Shown here piece by piece: positions 23,795-31,907 of a stretch of DNA of 32,534 nt; positions within the stretch are counted from its first letter, which is position 1, and the number at the start of each line of letters is the position of its first letter. The translations under genes were made by a program, and so were the position numbers. Origin of the DNA: Myxococcaceae bacterium (GTDB lineage: Bacteria > Myxococcota > Myxococcia > Myxococcales > Myxococcaceae); NCBI GenBank assembly GCA_004173515.1, contig SECN01000031.1, positions 1 through 32,534 on the forward strand. Reading direction: 5' to 3'. The notes under the pieces are model-generated. The model worked only from the letters and a program-made list of their open reading frames with translations, ran no database searches and was not told the origin of the DNA.

Positions 23795-24357
23795 GCAGGG
23801 TTGCATTCAGGAAGCAAGGGGCGGCGCGGCGTCACCACCGCGGCTCCGCCTGCCCGGCCGCAGGGGAGCTTTCCCCCTCTGGCGCGGCTTATTCCAGACT
23901 GACAATTGTTACTGGGTTGCTAACGCAAGGATGTGAGGCCCCCCTCTTTTCAACGATCCAGTGTCCTGGTTAGCATGCGCTCCCACTTGAATCCGATCCG
24001 GTGAACACAACCGGGCTCGGAACAGTGAGTTGGAGAGCAGCTTTTGCCAGGAATCGTTGACACGGAATCCGCATCAGCCACCCCTTTCGTGGGTGTGGCG
24101 TTCCGCCTGTCCGGCTCCGAGGAGCGCATCGCGCCCTCCGCGCTCGAGCCCTCCGCCCTGACTTCCCGCATCGCGTCCCGCTGTCGCATCCATGCGACCC
24201 CGGACGTTGGGATGCGTTCCCTATTGGGCTGTCCACCCACGGTCCATCAGCCGTAGGGGGCCCGCCGCCCCCGGCGCGCTCCGCACCACCGTCGTCGTCT
24301 CCGTCTCCCGCAGTCCCCTCTCGTAATGCAGTTCATCACCCCCAAGAAGGAAGGCGC
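23795..24357 (+). other. 563-nt gene-free leader of the M36 protease gene
   Basis: I see no convincing gene. It holds a weak 5-bp hairpin (23863-23876) after the SDR gene, an AT-richer patch at 23890-23935 with the 8-bp palindrome ACAATTGT (23902-23909), a TTGACA at 24057-24062 that lacks a good -10, and a GC-rich inverted repeat near 24256-24275. A 70-codon open frame with a TTG start (24044-24256) has only moderate third-position G/C and no match that I recognise. The size suggests a long 5' UTR or a regulated promoter region for the protease. Confidence 0.45.
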
Positions 24358-27300
24358 ATGCGTCTCAGGGAAAAGCTTTTGACCAGCCTGCTGCTGGTGC
24401 CCATCGCGGGCTCCAGCGCGTGGGCGAAGGAGCGGTCGAACTTCGACGCGTTCCTGGAGCAGAAGGAGTCGCGCCAGCTGGCCGTGGACCCCGCCACGGC
24501 GGTGTCGCGCGGGCTCCGCGTCGAGCAGATCGAGCAGCGGCTGGGCGTCCCCACGTTCGCGTGGGCCGCGCAGGATGGCGCGCAGTCCAAGTCGGTCATC
24601 CGCAATGGCATGACGGCGGAGAGCGCGGCGCGCGCGCACCTGCAGACCGTGGCGGACAGCTACCGCCTGTCGCGGGATGACGTGTCCGGCGCCACGCTGC
24701 GCGCGGTGCACAACACGGGCACCGGCCCCATCATCGCCACGTTCCACCAGACGGTGGGCGGCATCCCGGTCTTCCGCAACGAGATCAAGGTCATCATGGG
24801 CCAGGACATGCGCCTGGTGGCCGTCAGCGGCTACCTGGCCCCGTCCGACCTGACGCTCAACGCGCGCCTGAAGGCCCGCAGCGCGGCGTCGTTCCGCCTG
24901 GGCGCGTCGGACGCGATCTCCGGTGCGTTCAAGGACCTGACGGGCTCCGGCACGCAGGCCGCCTCGTTCGTCAACATCGGCACGCAGGGCGAGTACAGCT
25001 TCTTCGAGCTGGCCCCCGCCGCGAAGGCCTCGCTGGCGCAGGACCTGGCCATCCCGGCCCGCGCCCGTCAGGTGTTCTACACGCTGGCCGACACGCTCGA
25101 GCCCGCCTGGTACGTGGAGGTCAACGCCGGCCCGAAGGCGGCGCGCTCCAGCCAGTACTTCGCCTACGTCGTGTCGGCGACCACCGGCAAGGTGCTCTTC
25201 CGCAACGACCTGACCGTGGACGCCACGGGCACGCCCTACACCTACAAGGTCTGGGCGGACCAGGCCTCCCCGTTCATCCCCGAGGACGGTCCCCAGGGCA
25301 ACGGCGCGACCCCGCACCCCACGGGCAACCGCGACGGCTTCCAGATCCCCCTGAACCGCCCGCAGAACGACATCACCATCGCGAACTCGCCGTTCAGCAA
25401 GAACGACCCGTGGCTGCCGGCCAATGCGTCGCAGACCACCGGTAACAACGTGGACGCGTACGCGGACCTCGCGGCGCCGGACGGCTTCACGCCGGGCAGC
25501 GCGGACCTGCGCGCGGAGACGACGGGGGCCAACACCTTCGGCTACGTCTTCGACCAGACCCAGGCGCCCAACGCCAGCCCCACGCAGATCAAGGCGGCGG
25601 TGGTGAACCTGTTCTACGTGAACAACTTCCTTCACGACTGGTTCTACGACGCCGGCTTCGACGAGGCCTCCGGCAACGCGCAGGCGTTCAACTACGGCCG
25701 TGGCGGCGTGGACGGCGACCCCATCCAGGCGCAGGGCCAGGACTACGGCGGCCGCAACAACGCGAACATGAGCACGCCGGCCGACGGTGCGTCGCCGCGC
25801 ATGCAGATGTACGTGTTCAACGGCGTGCCCGAGCTGAGCGTGACGTCGCCGGCATCCCTGGCGGGTGTCTACGACTCCGGCTCCGCGTCCTTCGGCCCCG
25901 CGGTGTTCGACGTGACGGGTGAAGTCGCCTCGGCCGCCACCAACGGCTGCGCGGCCTTCCCGGCGGGCACCTTCACGGGGAAGATCGCCCTCATCGACCG
26001 CGGCGCGTGCGACTTCTCCGCCAAGGCGCTGGCCGCCCAGAACGCGGGCGCCATCGCGACGGTCATCGGCAACAACGCGGCGGGTGAGGCGCCGGGGCTC
26101 GGCGGCGCGAACCCCGCCGTGACGATTCCCACGCTGTCCATCACGCAGGCCGCCGCCGCCCAGTGGCGCACGGAGCTGCAGTCCGGTCCTGTCACGGTGA
26201 AGATGCGTCGTGTGGCCGCGCTGGATCGCGACGGTACGCTCGACAACGGCATCATCGCCCACGAGTGGGGCCACTACATCAGCAACCGCCTCATCGGTAA
26301 CGCCGCGGGCCTCATCAACAACCAGGGCCGCTCGATGGGCGAGGGCTGGGGCGACTTCCACGCCCAGCTGATGCAGGTGCGCGAGTCCGACAAGAACATC
26401 CAGAACGGCACCATCCCCATCAACGACCATTGGCAGGGCGTCTACAGCGCCGCCGGCTACACCTCCAGCGGTGGCCGGAACAACGGCTACTACTTCGGCA
26501 TCCGTCGCATCCCCTATTCGACGGACTTCAACAAGAACAGCCTGACGTTCAAGCACATCCAGAACTACACCCCGCTGCCGGCCACCCAGGTCTCCGGTGC
26601 CGCGACGGGCGCTTCCAACAGCGAGGTTCACAACAGCGGTGAGGTGTGGGCGTCCATGCTGTGGGAGAGCTACGCCAGCCTGCTGAACGCGCACCCGTTC
26701 GCGGAGGCCCAGGAGCGCATGAAGCGCTACCTGGTCGCCGCCTACAAGGCGACGCCCAACGCGCCCACCTTCATCGAAGCGCGTGACGCGCTGTGGGCCG
26801 TGGCGCTGGCGTCGGATCCGGCGGACTACAACCGCTTCGTGGCGGCGTTCGCCAAGCGCGGCGCGGGCTTCGGCGCCAAGGCGCCGGACCGCAACTCCTC
26901 CGACCACATCGGCGTGGTGGAGAGCTTCGCCTCCGGTGGCAACATCGAGATCACCAGCATCAAGCTGGATGACAGCGTGGGGGGCTGCGACCAGGACGGC
27001 GTCCTCGACGTCGGCGAGCAGGGGACCCTCAAGATCACCGTTCGCAACGTGGGCGGCGGCGGACTGAGCGCCTTCAGCGGCACGGTCAGCACCTCCAGCA
27101 CCACGGCCACCCTGGCCTTCCCGAGCGGCACCCAGCTCTTCGTGCCCAGCCTGTCTCGCGGCGCGCAGGCCACGGTCTCCCTGCCGGTGAACCTCACCGC
27201 GGTGTCCGACGCCAACGCCCGCGCGGGCCTCAAGGTCGTCTTCGACTCCACGGAGATCCCCGCCGACTCGAAGACGGTGACGTTCGACCCTGCCGTCAAC

Positions 27301-30090
27301 TACGACGACGTGCCTTCCGTCGGCAACGCGGAGGCCTTCGAGTCCGGCCTGTCGGCGTGGACGCTGTCGCAGAACCTGTCGTCCTCCGGTGACTTCAGCC
27401 TCGCCGGCCCGGTGACCAACCGCTACGCGCACGGCATCAACCCGGCGGAGGCGACGGAGATCACCCTCACCAGCCCCTGGATGACGGTGGACCAGGCGGA
27501 AGACTTCACCATCAGCTACAACTACCGCCACTCCTTCGAGCAGGACTACTCCAACTCCCCGGCGCAGGCCTACGACGGCGCGGTGCTGGAGTTCACGGTC
27601 GACGGCATCGACTGGATCGACCCCTGGGATCTGTACCCGGTGGTGGACGCGGATCCGGGCTACACGCACCTCATCCCCACGGGCGGCGGCAACCCCATCG
27701 AGGGTCGCGCGGCCATGGGTCTGACCAGCCTGGGCTTCCCGGCGTTCACGTCCGCGAGCATCAACTTCGGGACGTTCTTCCCGGACCTGGAGCTGTCCAA
27801 CGTCCGCTTCCGCTTCCGCATTGGCGCGGACCTGTCGGTGGGCGCGTACGGCCTGGACGTGGATGACGTGACGTTCACCGGCGCGACGCCGGTGTTCCCG
27901 ACGCAGCGGGCTCAGGCGGCCGAAGCGGGCACCTGCAACCTCCCCCCGGTCGCCAACGCCGGTCCGTCCCGCGTGGGCACGGCGGCGGTCGCCGAGGGCA
28001 CCATCGTCGGTGGCGTCTTCACCCGCACGAACATCATCCTGAACGGCACGGGCAGCTTCGATCCGGACGCCGCTCCGGGCGACGCCCTCACCTACGCCTG
28101 GACGCAGACGGGTGGCGCCACGCCGGTGACGCTGACGGGCGCGGACACCGCGACCCCCAGCTTCAAGGCGGACGTGGACTACACCGACACCCTCGCCTTC
28201 CAGCTCGTCGTCACCGACGCGGCCGGCAAGACGAGTGCCCCGAAGACGGTGGAGATCCAGATCAACGACGTGAACCAGGCTCCGGTCATCGTGATCGCCG
28301 CGCCCACCACGGTGAACGAGCGTGACACCGGCGTGACGCTGGACGCCTCCGGCTCCACCGATGCGGACCGCGTGGACCAGGGCTACCTGACCTACACCTG
28401 GACGCAGACGGGCAGCACGCCCAAGGTGACGCTGACCGGCGCCACCACGGCCATCGCGAAGTTCACGGCCCCCGAGGTGACGGCGGACACGCAGTACACC
28501 TTCTCGGTCAGCGTGTCGGATGGCACCGCGACGGTGTCGAAGGCCGTCGCCATCACGGTGAAGAACGTGGATCGCGCTCCGACGGCCAACGCCGGCGCGG
28601 ACTTCACGGTGGACACGCGCACCCAGGCCGCGCTGGACGGCGCCGGCACGGATCCGGACGGCGACGCGGTGACGCTGCTCTGGGCGCAGACCACGGGCCC
28701 GGCGGTGACCCTGTCGAGCACCACGGCGGCCAAGCCGACCTTCACGGCCCCGGACGTCGCCACCAGCACGACGCTCACCTTCACGCTCACCGCCACGGCG
28801 AATGGCCAGTCCGCCACGGACACGGTCATCGTCACGGTGAAGGGCGTGGACCGCGCTCCGACGGCCAACGCCGGCGTCGACATCACGGCGGATGAGCGCA
28901 CGTCGGTCGCGCTGGACGGGTCCGGCACGGACGCGGACGGCGACGCGCTGACGTACCAGTGGGAGCAGATCGCGGGCACGGAAGTGACGCTGACGGGTGC
29001 CACGACGGCCGCGCCGAGCTTCACGGCGCCGGACGTCATCGGGACCACGACGCTCAGCTTCAAGCTCACGGTGACGGCGGCCGGCAAGTCCGCCACGGAC
29101 ACGGTCAACGTCACGGTGAAGAACGTGGACCGCGCTCCGACGGCCAACGCCGGCGCGGACTTCGAGGCGGCCTCTCGCGCCACGGCGACGCTCAACGGGT
29201 CCGGTGCGGACGTTGACGGCGACGCGCTGTCCTACCTCTGGGAGCAGACCGCGGGCGCGACGGTGACCCTGACGGGTGCGGACACGGCTTCGGCGAGCTT
29301 CACGGCGCCGGACGTGAATGCCCCCACGGAGCTCACCTTCCGCCTCACGGTGACGGCGGGTGGCCAGTCCGCCACGGACCTGGTCAACGTCATGGTGCGC
29401 AAGTCGAACCGTCTCCCGGTGGGCCAGGCTCCGGCCGCCATCACGGTGAACGAGGGTGACGCGGTGGAGCTGGACGCTTCCGGCATCACGGATCCGGACG
29501 GTGACGTGCTCACCTTCGCCTGGACCCAGGTCGGCGGCACCACGGTCACCACCACGGGCGCCACGGCGTCCAAGCTGACGTTCACCGCGCCGCAGGTCCA
29601 GGCCGACACGGCCCTGGCCTTCAGCCTGGTGGCGACGGACGCGGACGGCGCGACGGCCGGTCCGTTCGTCTACACGGTCACGGTGAAGCAGGTGAACCAG
29701 GCGCCGGTCGCCAAGGCCCGGGTCATCTCGGGCGTGCGTGGCGGCGAGCTGGTGAAGCTGGACGCCTCGACGTCCACGGACCCGGACAACGAGGCCCTGA
29801 CGTACACCTGGGCGCAGACCGGCGGCTCCTCCGTGAGCCTGACGGGTGCCAACACGGCGGAAGCCAGCTTCACGCCGGCGAAGAAGGACACCGCGGAGAC
29901 CTACACCTTCACCGTGACGGCGAAGGACGCGGCCGGTGCCACCAGCACCGCCGAGGTGAAGGTCAACGTGGCGAAGTTCGAGGAAGAGGGCGGCGGCTGC
30001 TCGTCCGCCGGCGGCTCCGTGGGCGGGATGGCTCCGCTGATGGCGCTGTTCGCGGCCATGGGCATGCTGCGCCGTCGCAAGTCGGCGTAA
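24358..30090 (+). CDS. M36 (fungalysin-like) metalloprotease with PA domain, PKD-like repeats and MYXO-CTERM tail
   Basis: A 1910-residue secreted zinc endopeptidase. Order of parts: signal peptide 1-23 (ending AWA); FTP-type propeptide about 85-163; M36 catalytic domain with HEWGH at 635-639 (zinc His635 and His639, catalytic Glu636) and third zinc ligand Glu662 in GEGWGDF; a protease-associated (PA) domain inserted ahead of this at about 521-610 (IALIDRGACDF); a beta-rich domain at 862-985; a jelly-roll-like part at about 990-1190; seven PKD/REJ-like repeats of ~93 residues (about 1197-1875, opening NQAPV or DRAPTANAG); and a MYXO-CTERM-type end (GGGCSS, a hydrophobic helix, then RRRKSA). 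Such a tail marks surface anchoring or processing in myxobacteria. GAAGGAAGG precedes the ATG. It probably degrades prey or matrix protein. Natural length of the repeats varies in this family. Confidence 0.95.
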   Translation: MRLREKLLTSLLLVPIAGSSAWAKERSNFDAFLEQKESRQLAVDPATAVSRGLRVEQIEQRLGVPTFAWAAQDGAQSKSVIRNGMTAESAARAHLQTVADSYRLSRDDVSGATLRAVHNTGTGPIIATFHQTVGGIPVFRNEIKVIMGQDMRLVAVSGYLAPSDLTLNARLKARSAASFRLGASDAISGAFKDLTGSGTQAASFVNIGTQGEYSFFELAPAAKASLAQDLAIPARARQVFYTLADTLEPAWYVEVNAGPKAARSSQYFAYVVSATTGKVLFRNDLTVDATGTPYTYKVWADQASPFIPEDGPQGNGATPHPTGNRDGFQIPLNRPQNDITIANSPFSKNDPWLPANASQTTGNNVDAYADLAAPDGFTPGSADLRAETTGANTFGYVFDQTQAPNASPTQIKAAVVNLFYVNNFLHDWFYDAGFDEASGNAQAFNYGRGGVDGDPIQAQGQDYGGRNNANMSTPADGASPRMQMYVFNGVPELSVTSPASLAGVYDSGSASFGPAVFDVTGEVASAATNGCAAFPAGTFTGKIALIDRGACDFSAKALAAQNAGAIATVIGNNAAGEAPGLGGANPAVTIPTLSITQAAAAQWRTELQSGPVTVKMRRVAALDRDGTLDNGIIAHEWGHYISNRLIGNAAGLINNQGRSMGEGWGDFHAQLMQVRESDKNIQNGTIPINDHWQGVYSAAGYTSSGGRNNGYYFGIRRIPYSTDFNKNSLTFKHIQNYTPLPATQVSGAATGASNSEVHNSGEVWASMLWESYASLLNAHPFAEAQERMKRYLVAAYKATPNAPTFIEARDALWAVALASDPADYNRFVAAFAKRGAGFGAKAPDRNSSDHIGVVESFASGGNIEITSIKLDDSVGGCDQDGVLDVGEQGTLKITVRNVGGGGLSAFSGTVSTSSTTATLAFPSGTQLFVPSLSRGAQATVSLPVNLTAVSDANARAGLKVVFDSTEIPADSKTVTFDPAVNYDDVPSVGNAEAFESGLSAWTLSQNLSSSGDFSLAGPVTNRYAHGINPAEATEITLTSPWMTVDQAEDFTISYNYRHSFEQDYSNSPAQAYDGAVLEFTVDGIDWIDPWDLYPVVDADPGYTHLIPTGGGNPIEGRAAMGLTSLGFPAFTSASINFGTFFPDLELSNVRFRFRIGADLSVGAYGLDVDDVTFTGATPVFPTQRAQAAEAGTCNLPPVANAGPSRVGTAAVAEGTIVGGVFTRTNIILNGTGSFDPDAAPGDALTYAWTQTGGATPVTLTGADTATPSFKADVDYTDTLAFQLVVTDAAGKTSAPKTVEIQINDVNQAPVIVIAAPTTVNERDTGVTLDASGSTDADRVDQGYLTYTWTQTGSTPKVTLTGATTAIAKFTAPEVTADTQYTFSVSVSDGTATVSKAVAITVKNVDRAPTANAGADFTVDTRTQAALDGAGTDPDGDAVTLLWAQTTGPAVTLSSTTAAKPTFTAPDVATSTTLTFTLTATANGQSATDTVIVTVKGVDRAPTANAGVDITADERTSVALDGSGTDADGDALTYQWEQIAGTEVTLTGATTAAPSFTAPDVIGTTTLSFKLTVTAAGKSATDTVNVTVKNVDRAPTANAGADFEAASRATATLNGSGADVDGDALSYLWEQTAGATVTLTGADTASASFTAPDVNAPTELTFRLTVTAGGQSATDLVNVMVRKSNRLPVGQAPAAITVNEGDAVELDASGITDPDGDVLTFAWTQVGGTTVTTTGATASKLTFTAPQVQADTALAFSLVATDADGATAGPFVYTVTVKQVNQAPVAKARVISGVRGGELVKLDASTSTDPDNEALTYTWAQTGGSSVSLTGANTAEASFTPAKKDTAETYTFTVTAKDAAGATSTAEVKVNVAKFEEEGGGCSSAGGSVGGMAPLMALFAAMGMLRRRKSA
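28570..29406 (+). repeat. Three 279-bp tandem repeats in the protease gene
   Basis: Units at 28570-28848, 28849-29127 and 29128-29406 are exactly 279 bp (93 codons) each. The 20-mer CGCGCTCCGACGGCCAACGC recurs at 28573, 28852 and 29131. DNA identity is high at unit starts, so they likely arose by recent duplication; flanking repeats of the same protein family are more diverged. Confidence 0.85.
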
Positions 30091-30134
30091 GGCATTCCAA
30101 GGCTTCGCAAAAGCACTGAAGCCCTGAAGTGACG

Positions 30135-30175
30135 GAGGGGCGGTTCCCGACACGGGAGCCGCCCCTCTCTTCTTT
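30135..30175 (+). terminator. Intrinsic-type terminator after the M36 protease
   Basis: GAGGGGCGGTTCCC (30135-30148) pairs with GGGAGCCGCCCCTC (30154-30167), about 14 bp with one T-G pair and a 5-nt loop, followed by TCTTCTTT. It begins 45 nt after the stop. Confidence 0.75.
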
Positions 30176-30198
30176 CCACCGGACACCCGTGCGCGGGG

Positions 30199-30209
30199 GG
30201 CGGTAGGCT
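30199..30209 (+). promoter_or_regulatory. -10-like element before the HadB-like gene
   Basis: GGCGGTAGGCT, with the next base T, repeats the 12-mer found at 4403-4414. TAGGCT ends 10 nt before the ATG at 30220 and no Shine-Dalgarno is visible. Confidence 0.4.
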
Positions 30210-30219
30210 TCCCCGCCTC

Positions 30220-30615
30220 ATGGCACGCACGTTCCAGGTGGGAGACACCTTCACGCACGTCCGCCAGTGCGACCGGCTGCGGCCGGTGTATTACGCGGGC
30301 GCTTCCGGGGACTACAACCCCATCCACATCGACCCGGAGGTGGGCAAGCTGGCCGGCTTCGACGGCGTCATCCTCCAGGGGCTCTGCACGCTGGGCTGGG
30401 CCGTGGAGGCCGTGGCCGTCTTCGTGGGCGACCCGGGCCTCGTGCGCCGCGTCCGGGTGCGCTTCTCCCGGCCGGTGCTGCCCGAGGACACCGTCACCTT
30501 CCAGGGCCGCGTCACCGCCATCCAGGACGGCCGGTTGAGCACGGAAGTCACCGCCACCAACCAGCGCGGCGAGCCCGTCCTCCGGGGCGCCGTCGTCGAA
30601 ACCTCGCTCGGATAG
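30220..30615 (+). CDS. MaoC-like dehydratase, HadB-type catalytic subunit
   Basis: A 131-residue hotdog-fold (R)-specific enoyl hydratase/3-hydroxyacyl dehydratase. The hydratase motif YAGASGDYNPIHID carries the catalytic pair Asp31 and His36, and GFDGVILQGLCTLG is the family core. It is followed 2 nt later by a second hotdog protein without this pair, as in mycobacterial HadAB/HadBC heterodimers where one subunit is catalytic and the other binds the acyl chain. Here the order is B then A. It is cytosolic and probably acts in fatty-acid, polyketide or lipid metabolism; which acyl carrier is used cannot be told. Confidence 0.92.
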   Translation: MARTFQVGDTFTHVRQCDRLRPVYYAGASGDYNPIHIDPEVGKLAGFDGVILQGLCTLGWAVEAVAVFVGDPGLVRRVRVRFSRPVLPEDTVTFQGRVTAIQDGRLSTEVTATNQRGEPVLRGAVVETSLG

Positions 30616-30617
30616 CC

Positions 30618-31100
30618 ATGCCCCTGGACCCGAAGTTCATCGGCCGCGCGTACGGCCCCTTCACCTACGAAATCGGCCGGGAGAAGTCGCGCGAGTTCTC
30701 CCTCATCCTGGGCGGCTCCGTGCCCTCCGCGGGCACCTTCGGAGCCCCGCCGGCCCACGTCAGTCCCCTGCTCTACGACGAGGCCGCCGCGAAGGCGGGG
30801 CCCTATGGCGACCTCATCGCCTTCCCCAGCTTCGCGGTGGTGTTCGCCATCCGCCCCTTCAGCGCCGCCATCGCGGATCCGGAGCTGGGCGTGGACCGCG
30901 TGCGGCTGGTGCACGGCGAGCAGGAGCTGGAGTTCCTGGGCGCGCTGCGGATGGGCGACGTGCTCACCACCACCGGCCACATCAGCGAGCTGTACCGCAA
31001 GGCCGGGATGGACTTCCTCGTCGTCACCACCGAGTCGCGCAACGCGCAAGGAGACCCCATGGTGCGCGGCGTGTGGACCGCCGTCATCCGCCCCGCGTAG
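30618..31100 (+). CDS. FAS1-like dehydratase-domain protein, HadA-type subunit
   Basis: A 160-residue hotdog protein of the MaoC N-terminal/FAS1-like dehydratase group. It opens with FIGRAYGPFTYEIGREKSRE and has AFPSFAVVFA and VHGEQELEFLGALRMGDVL, all typical of HadA/HadC. The Asp-x4-His dehydratase pair is absent (the site reads LGGSVPSAGTFG), so it is probably the non-catalytic, acyl-binding subunit of a heterodimer with the upstream gene. The ATG at 30618 lies 2 nt after the preceding stop. Its last 17 nt overlap the 3' end of the convergent TPR gene. Confidence 0.9.
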   Translation: MPLDPKFIGRAYGPFTYEIGREKSREFSLILGGSVPSAGTFGAPPAHVSPLLYDEAAAKAGPYGDLIAFPSFAVVFAIRPFSAAIADPELGVDRVRLVHGEQELEFLGALRMGDVLTTTGHISELYRKAGMDFLVVTTESRNAQGDPMVRGVWTAVIRPA

Positions 31101-31866
31101 AGACGGGGGACTCGCCGGGGGCGATGATGCCCTCGTCGAGCAGCTGCGCGAGGATGCGCGCGGTGTCCAGCCGCGACATCCCGGACAGCGCGAAGAGGTC
31201 GTCGAAGCTCACCGCGCCGTCAATCTGCGCGAGCACGAAGCCCGCGCGGTGATCCAGGTTGAGCCAGATGATGTCGTCCGGCTGCAACCGCACGCGCGGC
31301 ATGCGGTTGAGGTCCCCCAGGCGGGCCTCCAGCATGCCCACCAGGATGCGCTCGCTGCGGTCGCGCAGCGCCTCCACGCGAGGGTCCTCCGGCGCCAGCG
31401 ACTGGGCCCTTCGCAGCAGATCCACCGCGCCGGAGTGGTCATCCAGCGACAGCAGGTCCTCCGCCCCCTTCAGCAGCGCCTCCACCTCCGAGCCCTGGGG
31501 CAGCGGCCCCTCCCCGGAGAAGCCCTCCGGGAGGCCGAACTCCTGCGTGCGGTGCGCCTCCGCGATGAGGTCCAACGCGTCGCCCGGCGTCCCCGTGCCC
31601 TCCGGGAGGTTGACGGATTCGGGCAGCGGCTCCGCGGGGCCGGGGCTCGCGGCATCCGCCCAGGCGCCCCAGTCGCCTTCCAGATCGGGGCTGGTCGCGT
31701 TCGCCGGTGAAGCAACGCCGCCCTGCGACAGCAGCTGGCGCGCGCGCGTGTTGGCGGGGTCCAGCTCCAGCGCCCGGGCGAAGAGCTTCTCCGCGCCCGG
31801 AATGTCGCCACTCAGTCGCAACAGCAACCCGGCTTCGACCAGTTGCCTGGCCCGGAGCGTGTTCAT
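31084..31866 (-). CDS. TPR-containing protein
   Basis: 260 residues, cytosolic, unknown function. It has a tetratricopeptide unit near the N terminus (residues ~1-45, with SGDIPGAEKLFARALELDPANTRA style), a Pro/Glu/Gly-rich flexible linker (about 55-125), a second helical TPR-like unit (LLKGAEDLLSLDDHSGAVDLL) and a C-terminal domain of about 75 residues (MPRVRLQPDDIIWLNLDHRAG on, ending ARILAQLLDEGII) that resembles the small winged-helix-like module at the ends of several myxobacterial TPR and regulatory proteins. It starts 41 nt after the Hsp70 stop on the same strand, so it may act as an Hsp70 partner, as TPR cochaperones often do; this is inference. It overlaps the HadA gene tail by 17 nt. 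Confidence 0.8.
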   Translation of the reverse strand: MNTLRARQLVEAGLLLRLSGDIPGAEKLFARALELDPANTRARQLLSQGGVASPANATSPDLEGDWGAWADAASPGPAEPLPESVNLPEGTGTPGDALDLIAEAHRTQEFGLPEGFSGEGPLPQGSEVEALLKGAEDLLSLDDHSGAVDLLRRAQSLAPEDPRVEALRDRSERILVGMLEARLGDLNRMPRVRLQPDDIIWLNLDHRAGFVLAQIDGAVSFDDLFALSGMSRLDTARILAQLLDEGIIAPGESPVSTRGG

Positions 31867-31907
31867 GGAGGACTCCGTCGCGCAGCGTGAGGGCCGGGCA
31901 TGCGCGG

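Noticed and set aside
24057..24085. TTGACA as a promoter of the M36 protease
   Set aside because: The matching -10 position reads ACCCCT, which is too poor to call.
24044..24256. A 70-codon frame with TTG start upstream of the M36 protease
   Set aside because: No ribosome site, moderate third-position bias and no recognisable pattern. It may be part of the long leader.
24247..30327. A 2026-codon open frame on the minus strand opposite the M36 protease
   Set aside because: In very GC-rich genes the antisense frame aligned with third codon positions rarely meets stop codons. The product is low-complexity Arg/Gly/Val/His sequence without domains, and the plus-strand protein is fully explained.
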